A stretch of DNA of 64,000 bases from positions 6,541,229 to 6,605,228 of the forward strand of contig OZ029923.1 of NCBI GenBank assembly GCA_964023275.1, written 5' to 3'. Positions 1 to 13,300 of the stretch are shown in pieces. Below the pieces are notes generated by a model. The model was not told where the DNA came from, ran no database searches, and worked only from the letters and a program-made list of their open reading frames with translations. Numbering within the stretch: the stretch's first letter is position 1; every line of letters begins with the position of its first letter. The DNA comes from Norana najaformis. Lineage: Eukaryota; Annelida; Clitellata; Crassiclitellata; Hormogastridae. The translations under genes were made by a program, and so were the position numbers.

Positions 1-94
1 ATATCACTGTAGTATGTAGGCCTTTTCTGTTTAGTCCAATGCTGCGCATAGACCTCCTTCAATTGAATCACAGACGGCTAGGCATAGGCTATAG

Positions 95-205
95 ACTACA
101 GAGCTATAGGTGTATTTTGTTTTGACTGAGCGCCTGTGAATAAGCTGGTTCCCGCGACTTAGCTTTCGTTGGGCGCTGTAGAAATCACGAGGTTACGATT
201 ACGAT
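95..205 (+). mobile_element. Short LINE 3' tail
   Basis: TTTTGACTGAGCGCCTGTGA, TTCCCGCGACTTAGCTTTCG and GGGCGCTGTAGAAATC with an ATTACG tail match the family end. Confidence 0.7.
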
Positions 206-539
206 TAGGTATTAAATTATGATGACGACGATGATGATGCTAACTACAAGGATGATGCTAGTGATTATAATGATGATAGTGATTACGACGACGGTGATGA
301 TAGCGATAGATTTGACGAAAGGTCTACTGCTGCTGATGATGATGGTGATGACCAATATGACGATTAAAAAGTCTGAATCTGTAGTCTAATCGGGATGAAA
401 CTGATTGTTCGCACGTAATTTCTCAGACCAGGATCAGACCTATTTGGTCTTTTATATATAGTCATCAGCCAATTTCTGCATTTGTGAAATAGAAAAGGAA
501 AACCTGCAAGGAAAACTTAGCCCACATAACCGCCCACAT

Positions 540-835
<296 letters not shown>

Positions 836-1333
836 ACCACCAGTTGAGTGTGGGGTGTGCGATTGTCAGTCTAATGCTTAGCTGTTGGTCAGTCAACCCA
901 GAGGTTGGAGGGGCTTCAAATACCCCAGGGCAGAAAGATGACTCGTGTGCTGTTTTACTTGCGCCACGTAGCGAACTCCTCAATAAAATAGTGCGCTAAC
1001 CGTACTTTGCCGGTGGGCAGCTCTGGCGGCGTGGAACACGACTGGCCGCCCGCCCGCCCTCATATGCCGAGGCTAAGAAAAGTGAAGTTGCTAATACTTC
1101 ATACCCATGCATGGATTCCTATTGGCCGTAAGGGACTTCAGTTTTTCTTTTTCTAAGTTGAGTGCAGTGAGACACATAAACACAACTTGTTACCTATACT
1201 TATTTCTTGCAGTGATCGTCATCTTGGTCGGCCTATATATACTTCTTTGGCCGTGCGTTGTAGAGGCGTTATATAAATTAGATGTTTGTTTACCATTTTG
1301 GTTACAGCTAATTTAGCGTTTTTTTAATTTTAG

Positions 1334-4300
1334 AAAAGTTAGTACTATGTGAAAATAACTTAACTCGCACTAAACGAGAAATGGATGAAATGCGACAAAG
1401 ATATGAACAGAATTTATCAAAAGGTAATTTTAATTTTAAAGTTTTGTAATCAAAGGCGTCGGCACAGATTTTGAAGCTCTACGAGGAAATCTCTTTTTAC
1501 GTCCAGAAACTACATCTGTAGCGCTGCGTCAGACGCCCTATTCGCTGTCGTACGCACTGTGTAGTGCGTAGCTTATTGTTATTGTAGTATAAACACTGAA
1601 ATTTGTAAATTGAAAGATTAGATTAATGACTGATCTAGCATAATGCTTTCGACTTTGCTGACTTTACTTTCGATGACGGTGCTTAACTTGTTGTTACTGG
1701 AGGTGGTGCAGAAGACAGCCAGACTGCAAAAGACGTGGCACTAGACGAGGCAATGAAGCTGCTGGAAGAGGCACGTGATGAGGAACGCCAGGCAAAGTTG
1801 AACCTGGAAATAGTTCTCCAGGACAACTACCGGCGAGAGGAAGAGATTCTGAGGCTGAATCGGCTGCTGCAGCAGAAAGAGTCAACAGGAGAAATGGAAA
1901 TCTGGAAGACAAAGGAGAGATTTGACGAATGCCTCGTCCAAACGCTGGAGGAACGCAATGCCCAAATACTGGAGGTAAAGTCACAACTTCATTATGTCTG
2001 TTAATGATATATTATTTTATTATTCATTATTATATATTATTTACTGATTACTTTTTACTGTTGTTACTTTATTAGAGTTCATTTTCTATTATTATTTTTA
2101 TTACTGTCATAATTTGATTATGACATATTAGATATTATTAACTTATTATTATTTAATTTCGGTTATTATTTACTATTATTTTTATCTATTATTATTTTAT
2201 TTTAAGTTATTATCAATTATGGTTTATTGTCCTGAGTTTAGCAATGTACTAAATGTCAAGAAAATGGGCTATAAAACTGTGCAGTTACATTACAGTACCA
2301 TCACTAGGTCATCTATTATTTGCACATGGCTTGTAAAACTTCTTTTCTGTTCTTAGTCCAAGAAGAAGATTGAAGAACTTGAACTGAAACTCACTGAGCT
2401 GCAGACAGGAGTGAAAGGCACACAGTTGCTAGAAAACAATTTCCAGGATGATCTCGAAGCTCTGCAGCTGGAGAGGTTTGAAAAGCAGATGAATTAGAGA
2501 CTATAAGCTTGCTTGGCAGTTTAGCAAAAGCCTTCGGATAAATTGATAAATTTATTTTATGGTTTCTGGTATTAGACGTGACAAGGTGTTCACTGCAATG
2601 TTTTTTCGTGGTCCTGCCTAAATTCAAGCAGGAATCGAATGAATATGTATTGTTCTATAAAACTAACTATGCTTGTTTTGTTTTGTTGAAATATATTAGT
2701 TTGAAAGCTAGAGTGTAAGCTTAAAGCTATGTGTTTTAAAGTAGACTATTTCTTTTTTGAGGTGTGAGCAACGAACGCCAAATATTTAGTGGTACTTAGC
2801 TGGTACTAATCACTACCTATGTAAAGAGGCCCAAGTCTAACATTAAATATATGCAAGTGGTAACGAAAGTATCTGTGCGAAAAGTCAGATTTTATTATGC
2901 AGTTAAAAAACGTTCATATAGGAGCATAATAAATGAGCAATAGCTTACTTTACAGTAGCATTTTAGCTGTTTTTCTTTTCTCTGTTTCTGCTCGTCTGAA
3001 ATGAATCGTTATGTTTTCCACAGGGACGCATTGAGGCAGACCAATGAGAAATATGTTAGACTGATATCCGATTACCTAAGGATGAGTTTCTTGCTGGAGC
3101 AGAGAACGAACACCCAGCTTTCGTCTTCCCGTTCTTCCTCTCGGGAGAGCAGTGGATTCCAGCACTTGCCAGTTCCTGGACAGCCCAACAGATGGCAGCT
3201 CTCAGACGTCTCTGGTGACTGAGATTAGAGTTTTCTGTTTTTTTTTAAGCTTCTAGTCTTTCTTTAGCATCTTGCATGTTTGGGATGCACGAGTCTCTGA
3301 TGTAGATATGTTTGATTGTAATTGTAATTGTAATCTGACATTTATAAAGCGCTGCTTCAAGAATAAACTCATGCATAACTCATGCCAGGTTCACCTTGGT
3401 ATGTGTGTGTATGTATTTTTGTATGTATTTATGTAATATGTATGCATGTGTGTGGCTCTTAAGTGCTTGGGTTTCAACCGCTGTAAGGTTGGTGGATTTG
3501 TTGCTGGTACTTAAAACCATTCACTGCAAGAATCATCGTTTTGTGCTAACTAATTACCGAGTGTCCTGTTGTTTGATTGCCTTTGTCATATCGGCCAAAG
3601 ATATAATTCAACCCTCTTGTTAACTTAAGATCATGTAATTACGAGTATTTGCCGTATCTTGCCTTTCCGGTAAGCAAGTCAATTACAGTGGAGACTTTTC
3701 TAGTTACGTAGTTTTCCTACTGATGAACTTTTTCTTCTTATTGAACTTTAACACCACTTAGGTTACTGTAAGCAATGCTTTTCTGAAGACAGACCTACAC
3801 ATATACATGCATAAATACACATACATTAATGCGTACACACATACACAGGTATATACAGATACATGCTTGTTCATACATACACACATACATACATTTGTAC
3901 AAATTTGTCCATTCATACATACATAGATACATATATACTCACATATATACATACACAGATACATACATACATGCATGCATGCATACATACTTCGTACTTG
4001 AATTTACTTGTCGTATTTTTATGTAAAGAGAAACAATTACAAGTGCAATGGTGAAGGGTTTTCTGCTGATGGTTGCTGCAAGTGTAGATGGTGTTGTATC
4101 ACTGTATCAATTAAGATTATGTTCGTATTGTGTATTTGTCTTATATTTAGAAGCATTAGAAGCATTTAGAATTGTTTTGAGTTTTTAAAATGTGTAAATT
4201 CTTTTTGCTGTTGCCGTCAGCCGATGAACAGGGCAGCAGCGTAGCGTCTACGGCTGATGAAGGTCTCGAAGTTTCTCGATGTTTTGCTGATGGCTTATTT

Positions 4301-7300
4301 CCTGGAGCAGAATTTGACACAGAGTGTGAAGAGGCAGCTAAAGGTTTCTTCAGAGCATTTTTACTTTATCTGTCACTCCATCAGTCTGTCTTTCCTTTCT
4401 AGATTTACTTCATCTGTCACTCCATCTGTCTGTCATTTCTGTCTTCTGTTTGTTTACTGTATCTGTTGCTCCAACTGTCTTCCTCCTGTCACTTCCAACT
4501 ATCAGTTCTATCCACATATGCTGTGTATTTGTATGTATGTTTATCTGAGCATTTTGTGTAGCGCCTTTTAGGAGCCACTCAAAGGCAATGAGTCTTGGCT
4601 ATCTCTAATACCAAAATAACCATCCTGTACTTCTGTTCCTGTCAAAAGTCATTGCCCTTTATGTTTCTTAGAGTAGTTTTTGGATAGTTTTATTGATTGC
4701 TTGATTGACTGGCTTGATTTTTTATTACTGATTGATTGATTCATTCATTTCTTCATTGACTGATTGATTGGTTTTTCAAACAGAAGCCAGTGTTTCGATA
4801 CAGCGATCGTTTGATCGTTTGGTGGATGCTCTTGGCCAGTCGACCAGTCATTCTGATGAGACGCAGAAGTTGAAAGACTTGCTCCGCTCTGCTGAACACA
4901 CAAATAAAGATCTGATGGACGTGTGTGAAGAAATTCAGGAGAAGTTGAACACGGAATCCTCTGCTGTTGCCAGACTTACTGAAGTGCGTACCTGCAGATG
5001 GTAACGGTCTTGACTGTGGAAAGGGAAGGCTCATTTAATGTAAAATTATGTGGAAAACATTTGTATTTCTCAGTCAAACCATTTTCGAAATCTAAGGCAG
5101 CGATACATAACAGATTTTAAGAGGCTGAAATTATTTTAAAGCTGCTATTTTTTATTATTCATTCATTTCTTCGTTGACTGATTGATTGGTTTTTCAAAAA
5201 ATGTGGGTGTTCTTCGTATAATGACCATATGGCCTTGACCCTGTTTATTTTTCAGTGAATTTATCAGGTGAGATCCGTCACCACCACCATCCATTTGAAT
5301 GGGTGCCACGCCATTTATTTTCTGCAGAAATTATTTTAAAGCTGCTGTTTTTTATCTGATCTGCAAAAAATAAGAAATTATTTTAAAGCTGCTATTAAAT
5401 GCCTAGTTGTGTTCTATACTGTTCCTGCTGAAAGGGTTATGTTTGTATACAGTATATGTGTGTGCCTATTTCTGTGCATGTATATGTACGTAGGTACAGA
5501 TGCATGCTAGCATATGTATGTATCTACGTATCTATGTTATCACATACTGGTTCAACATCAAACATTTGTTTGGACATAACAGTGACACAGGCTCTGATTT
5601 CTTGTGTCAGAAACTGCATGTCACGGGAGAGGAACTCTTCCTTGTCAGGAAGGCAAACAGTGATGAGCTGAGCCAAGAACCTAAGAATGGAGGTGACAAG
5701 GATGAACTCATATCCAGTCTCTATCGTACAGTGGAGGATCTTGAAAAGGAATTGAATGGAATGAAACAGAAGGCAACTGATCTGCAGAAAAAGAACCAAG
5801 AGTTGGAGAAAATAACTGAGGAATTTCAGGTAAGAATTCTGGTACTTGCATCATCACATCACTGTCATCATCATCAGCATCATTAAACATCACCATAATC
5901 ATGTTTATCATTGTTATCATAGCTTATTTTACCGTGCGTCTCCTTACTCTAGCATACCATTTCATAAAAATACCTTACCTTACCTTACCAAAACTTGCCT
6001 TTCTTTACCTTATTTTACCTTGCTTTAACTTAGCATACCATGGTGTATAATACCATACGTTACTTTACCTAGCATATCTGACCTTGCAGTATTGTATGTA
6101 TTGTATCTGATCTCTGCTGGAAGCAGGAGGTGAGAGAAGATGAAGAATCCATAAAGTCCAAATTTTATGAGCAGCTGATTCTAATCTCATCTCTGAAGTC
6201 GCAGTTGGATGAGCAGAAGCTGACCACGAACGAGTACATGAACGATGCCAAGAATGTCGCACACTGGAAAGAAATCATGGAACAGGAGAAAGAGTCGAGT
6301 GAAGCCAAAGACAAAGAGGTATCTTGGTTCGATTTAAAAAGGTGTTATATAAATGTTCAGTTGCATATTGCTTTATGTTCACTGTTCATAATCATCTACT
6401 TCATCACCAGTGTTGTCGTCATTGTTAATATCATCATCATCGTCATCATTATCATCGTCATCATCATCATCAACATTATCAGAATCGTCATCATCATGAT
6501 ATTGCCTTACCTTACCTTACATTACCATATTTCATCGTACCTATCGGTTTCAATCAGGTTTTTCCAGTGGGTTAAAATTCTTGACAATGGTTTTGCTTGA
6601 AGCAGCCATCAATTGTTGCCTTCGGTATTATGGTAATGGTGCTGTAGAAGTCATTACATTAAATCCTACCATGCCATACAATAACTTGTGGCATAAATGC
6701 TTACCTTAAAATGCAGAGGTCACAGGGTTGAACCTCCTGTGAGGAAGTCACCATGTAGGTAGCTTGAGCAAATTTTTGGAATACAGTTGCATAGTAGTGT
6801 CCACAGATATCTTGTCAGTGAACTGATGGCGCTACCTAAATGCCAGAAGTACGTGAATGAAGTCAGGTTCTGAGTAGAAGCGCAATTTGACTTGCATTCT
6901 TTGAAAATGTTCTACTATTCAGACATTAAAACAAGCATGGTATTGCATGATCATCACATGGCATTGTTGTAATCTAATCTAATCTAATCTAATCTAATCT
7001 GAGGACTTCTGAAGTGCCATTTTCACTTCAAGTGACACCACAGTCAAAGTCATAATCTGTTGGAGAAACCTAATCACAATCTGAAATCAGTATCACTGTC
7101 GTACAGCATTGTGATTGGTGCTCTTGTTAATACCATGAGCACCATCAGTTCTGGGTCTTTTGGCATTAGACGTGGGATGTACAGGTGAGCTAGGTGAGTT
7201 ACCTGTCATGTTTAATCATTCACATGCTGTGTTAATACAGGTGAGCCAGGTGACTTACCTGTCGAGTTTGATTGCTGTGTTATTTCTGTCGACTGATTTT

Positions 7301-10300
7301 GCTTCTTTGTAGTTGAATGATCTGAAGAAGGAGGTAACTGATTTGCAACAGCAAATCATAAATAACCATGTTGAACTCGAAAAATTCAGAGTGGAGGTTG
7401 AGATTTGCAAGAAGCAGCGAATGGATAGTGAACTGCAACTTACTGAGGTTTGTCAGACTTAGAGTTAAATATGAAGGCTTGAAAAATGGTCTTTCCTGTG
7501 AAGTAGCAGTTGTAACATCATGCAAAAAATGAATCTGTAGCAGATGTAGATACATTAAAATAGGCAAGTAAAACTGAGGTCTTTGCATCCCATAGTGGCA
7601 CACAAAGGAGGCACTCATTTCCTTTTCTTCAGCATTGGATAAATTCCAAGGTCATTTACATGGGGACAGTGCATTGTAGGGCTTGCCATTGACTTCGTAA
7701 CTGCCCCAGTTACAAATTATACTGTGTAGTGATAGAAAAACTGTTTGAAAACAGTTTACAAAGGTCGTTAGATGGAGTTCGCTATGTGAATTTTTTTACT
7801 ATAGTTTCACCTAAAACAACTGTTGATTGTTTGCCTTGTGTATTATGATAATGGCGCTAGATTAGATTAGATGATTAGATTAGATCAGAGATTATAGTTA
7901 CAGACCAAGGTGCTACCGATCATGCTAACACATCACACTATGAAGTGAAGATTAACAGTATTCAACCATGAGTAGATCAAGGGTGCTAGAAATATGGCAT
8001 TCATGTCTTTAAGATCTATATCTAGAAGATAGCATCTTTACAATTATTCACTGAAGTCTTTATTTAGGTCGATGTGAATTTTCATGGTCTGAGTTTGTCT
8101 TTTAGAGTCATAAGAAAGAAGTTTTGGAATTGAACGGTGTTTTGAAAGAGAAGGAAAGTATCCTTCTGAATCTGACCACTCAGCTGCAGAGTAAACAAAA
8201 TGAGCTTGAGACTCTGACTTATGCCAACAGCCAACTTAAGGTTAGTCAATATTTCTAATCTAATCTAATCTATAGACTTCTATAGTGCCATTATCATAAT
8301 GCCCAAGGCATCAGTTGGTAGTCAAAATCACAATCCAAAATCATAATCCAAAATCATAATCCAAAATCATAATCCAAAATCATAATCCAAAATCATAATC
8401 CAAAATCATAATCCAAAATCATAATCCAAAATCATAATCCAAAATCATAATCCAAAATCATAATCCAAAATCATAATCACTCCAAGTCAAAATCACAATC
8501 CAAAATCATAATCCGTTGGAGAAGACGGGTCAGATATTTAGCTAGAACTGACCAGTAGAACATGAGCATAGGAAAATAGATTGAAGCAATACCTAAGAAG
8601 TGATAATTTCGTTTTTCTTCTGTTATTTGCATAGTGTTGCTATCTTGTTGATTATAGGCCTTTATTATGTTACAGTGCATTCTAAAGTGCAAGCAGGATG
8701 CATTCTTGTGCGCTCGACGGTACTTCTGATGGAATCTTGTGCTGAAAATATGTACAGAAGTGTTCCATCAGAATCAGCCAAGAAACATTTTCAGCTTACC
8801 TTAAGTTGCTGAAGATGTATTTATTCTAGATCTGCTTGTTTCAGTGTGTTGAGAGGTCTTTTAAAGGTGTCTTCACAAAGCTCAGGTGCATACCTAGTAG
8901 ATAGATACTTTAAGGATTACTTACTTACTTATCTACTCAGAATGGGCTTCTATTGGGTCTGTGCCATTTTTTTATGTTACGCTTGTCTTTTCTTGTCTGC
9001 TGTGAATCTTATCCATATAGGTTGAGTCAGAAGTGTGTCATTTGAATGTTGATACATTTGCTATTGAGTCATTTCTGCATACTTCTTGTTTAGCACCACT
9101 ATGAAATCGAGACTAACCGCTTGCGTGAGCAACTGGAGGAGAAGCAGAGTCTGCTGGAAATCCAGATTGATGAGATGTCTTCCTTGCAGGGCCAGCTCGA
9201 CCGGAAAGAGGTCAAGATTTCTCAGTTGACCGATGAGCTCGATTCGAGTGAAGAGGACTTGGCCCGACTCAAGCAGTTGTTTGATACAGGAAAAAAGGAG
9301 TTTACGGATTTGACTTTGAAAATGGAAAATGAGATCCTGTCATTGACCAGCCAGCTGAACGAAGAGAAAGTAATCAATGTGGAGAAGACAGGCCAGCTGG
9401 AAACTCTGGAAAGAGAACTTGACAATAGGGAGAAGGAGCTGGAAGAGCTCAGGAAGGAGCAACAGCGACTGTTGCACCAGATTGACAAACTGGAGGCAGA
9501 TGTCTCAAAGCTGAAGGCAAAACTTGATGACCGTGAATCGGAAATTGAACTGACTAAAGAGGTAGGAAGCTAGACATTTGAGTAACCCAATCTAATCTAA
9601 TGACCTCTGTAGCGCTGTTATCATAATGTCCAAGGCGTTAGTCGATGGTCGCTTCGAGTCAAAATCGCCGTCAAAAATCATAAACTGTTGGAGAAGCTGG
9701 GTCAAATTCCAGTAGCTCAGAGAAACCAGAAACGAGGCTACGCCTAGATAAGCAAGTTGGAATCTCCTGATAACAGTGTTCTTTTCAGTCATATGAAGTG
9801 TGGTGTTGCAAAAGTGTTGCTTTGTACTGAAGCCTTTTTCCACAGCTGAATTTAATTTGAAGTCCAAGTTACTCTCCATTCTGTATCAGAATTCATGTAA
9901 TAATTATTGAGTGTTACATGGAGGTTCTAGAATACTACATTTTTCTTCATCAGTTGGCTTTCCTTGACAAATGTTCTAGGTTTTATGTATTCAGGAGTTG
10001 CAAGGTGTTGAAGGTCTTTGCTGTGATTGTGATTGCAGGTGCTGGAAAACAACGAGGGACAGATGAAAGTCCAGCTTCAGAAGATTGAAGAGATGAAGAG
10101 ACATCACAAGAAGGAGGTTCAGGATTTACTCGAAGACAAAGAGAAGGAACTAAGGTCACTTAACAAGATACAACTGGAAGACTTGGTCAGAAACAAACAA
10201 ATGGAAGTGGAAGAATTAGAGTCACGTCACAGAAAAGACTTGGAGCATCTGTTGAAAACCAAAGAAAACGAAATAGTGGACTTGGACTTACGTCATCAGA

Positions 10301-13300
10301 AGGAAATAGAAGACCTACGCAAAAACAAAGAAAAGGACTTAGAGGAATTGAAGTCACGCCATGTGAAGGACTTGGAAGCTCTTCTCAATGAAAAGGAGAA
10401 GGAATTAAAGGAACTTGAGTCCAGTCATACAAAAAAACTGGAGAATCTATGCAGAGAAAAGGAAAAGGAACTGGATTCTATCAGGTCGAAGCATTTGGAG
10501 GAGATGGATGAACAGGAGAAATCGATAGAATCGCAGCGACAGCGGCAGCTTCAGAAACTGAAGGAAAAGCACAAAGAAGAACTGAGTGAAATGGAAGATG
10601 AGATGAAGAGAGATCAAGAGGTGATTCAAAGGTTGGAAATGCAGATAGCCGAGTCTGCAAAGAAGAGGGAAGTGGAGAACATTGAACTGAATGCGAGGCA
10701 TGCTAAGGAACTGAATGAAAGCCAGAAGGCCAAAGAAAATCATGAGAAAGAGATGCAAAATTTTCAGAACGAGCTAAGCAAAAGCCATAAGTTTGTTCAA
10801 GAACTCAAGCAGAAGATTGCAGATATTGAGGTTGAAAGGTCAGAGGAGATCAAGCATTTATCTGATAAAAACAGTCAAACTGTTGACGAGTTGAAGTTGG
10901 CTCTCAAAATGCAAAATGATGAAAAACTTAAACAAGTCGCGGATAAAAACCAGACGGCATTAAACGAGGTGCAAGAAGAGGTCACAAAACTTAACGCAAT
11001 CATTACAGAACTGAAGAAGAAGATCTCAGAAGCCGAGAACCGAAGAGAAAGGGAGAACGTTGAGGCTGAGATTAGACGAACTCGGGATTTAAAGGAAATG
11101 AAGTTAACGATTGAAACGCAAAACGACCAGCAGCTTCAGATAATGGCTAGAAAGCACGAGCAGATGATTTGTGAAATGGATGAGAAGTTAAAGAAGCTTC
11201 AGAAGCAAATTCAGGAACTCAAGCAGACAGTTAAAGAGAGAGAAACGCAAAGAGATCAGGAAATGAGAGAAGCCGGCGTGACACACAATCGGGAAAAAGA
11301 CGTTCTGAGATCAGCAATGGTCAAGGAGAATGAACGTCGCTTAGATGAAATCATACGGAGACATCGACAAGAGGTTGAAAATATTCATGAAGAGCTGACT
11401 AGGAGTAAGGATTCTGCAAAGGAATTGGAAAACAGATACAGAAGGGAACTAAGAGAGAAGAACAAGGAAATGAATGAGGCTAGTACGAGACATGCTCAAG
11501 AACTTGAAGCCCTAAGGGTCTTACTGCAATCTGAAAATGAAGTGCAGTTTAAAAAGTTGTCTGAAAAGTATGAACAGAAATTCCATGAGCTGCGACAAGA
11601 GCTTGAAAAGAACAACAGCTTAATGCGAGAAATGGAAGAAAAACAGTCGAGAAAGACAGAGGAGATGAAAAATTTGTTAAGTGAAGTGACGTTAAGAAAT
11701 ACTAATCAGCTGGAAGAAGTGATGGATGACATGAAAACGCAGCACGAGCAGGAACTTAAGGAAAAATTAAATCAGTGCAAGGAAGAAATAAGAAAACTCC
11801 AAGAGGAACTGCATGGGCAACAGCAGGTTCTGATGAAAGAAAAAGAAAGTGGCGAAGAGCGGTTAAGAGAGTTGCTTTTAAAACATTCGGGTGAAGTTGA
11901 GGAACTGAAGGCTATGCACCAGCGTTACCTTGATGAAGCAGTGGAGAATTACCGCAGAGAGATGGGTGACCTTCGCAAGGAACTGTGCAAGAGCCGAGAT
12001 ATTCTGAAAGACTTGAATGCTGAACATTCCAGGGAACTTGCTCAACTCCGAGAGGAACTTAAGTATTCGAACAAAGCACTCCATGACAGTTTCCCAGCCA
12101 GATCTGATTCTGATGCCATGAACCTTGAAATGCAGAACCACACAGGTTCTTTGCAAGAGGCTTGGAAGCTTGAGAGGAAGTGTCTTCTTGCAGAAATTGC
12201 AGTCTTCCAGAACCTGCTGAAAGAAATTGGACACGATTATGAATCCAAGGTAAAATTCTTTTGTTTTTGCATTTTGCCTAAGTGTCAAAATTTTGCAATA
12301 AATAGTACGCAAGAAGAAAAAGTCCCTTGGAAACGAACATTTGTACGTATATGTTTATCTGCAGTGATTGTTTAGCCTCAGCCCCTTCTTATTTTCAGCG
12401 ACTTTGTCAGGCGAGACTCTTCATGACCACTGTCCATTTGAGTGGAAACCATGATATTTCAGGTCTGTTTATGTACAGACTTTGCTAGCCTAAATCTCTG
12501 AAAATGCTGTTGGTGCACAGACTGCTAACCAGATCTTTTATTATATACCCATGTTTAGGATTCAGTCTGCCATCCGAATATGCAGCTGGATGAAGCACAC
12601 ACTCCACAGTAAAAGACAATCATTATTCACAAGGTGCAAGGAATGTCATGTATTAACTATTTATTTTATTGTGTTAGCAAATGATTTGTGGTTGTTATAA
12701 ATCTTGAAGCATGGTAACGAATTAGATGATTGTGGTAGTACCATTATTAAGTTTTATCAGTTGTAAAAATAAGTAAAAAAAATAAATAAAATATCACCAG
12801 ACAGAAATCTGAGAGTTGGTTGATTGCATTTGTCTGTGTAGGAATCTGAGAGTATGGATTGGAGAACGGATGTCCTAACGGCAGTTCACGACATCCTAAC
12901 AAAGCGGACCAGTCGGACGACTGTGTCAGATATTTACCTTCCAGTTGCTTCTGAGAATGCCAGCCAAGAACTCAACACTTGGCTCCAAACTAAGATGGCC
13001 GAACAGGTCGGACCTTCTTCTTTAAATTTGTGTGCATATGGACCTTCATGTCCCATTAATAAGTAAAGTATCCCATATCCCACAAATTAGACGTTGGGGA
13101 GGCGCTCGTCTCCTTTTCTTGGCCCTTGAGCCGGCAATGGACGAATGCCAAGGTCCTGGACACGGGGCCAGTGTGTCACAGAACTTGTCGTTTACTTCCC
13201 AGCTTATGCTGGTACCAAATTATACTGCTTGGTGACAGAGGCATAAATTTGTGTGCATATGGACTTTCATGTCCCATTAGTAAGTAAAGTATCCCATATC

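Noticed and set aside
1107-1127. First coding exon of the AKAP9/PCNT-like gene starting at ATG 1107 with donor GTAAGG
   Set aside because: It would end in phase 0 while the next exon at 1334 needs phase 1, and only seven codons are involved.
10447-10758. Antisense ORFs opposite the giant coil exon (also 9222-9488 and 11878-12312)
   Set aside because: Shadows of the Glu/Lys-rich coding strand; hydrophobic Leu/Phe/Ser composition without signals.
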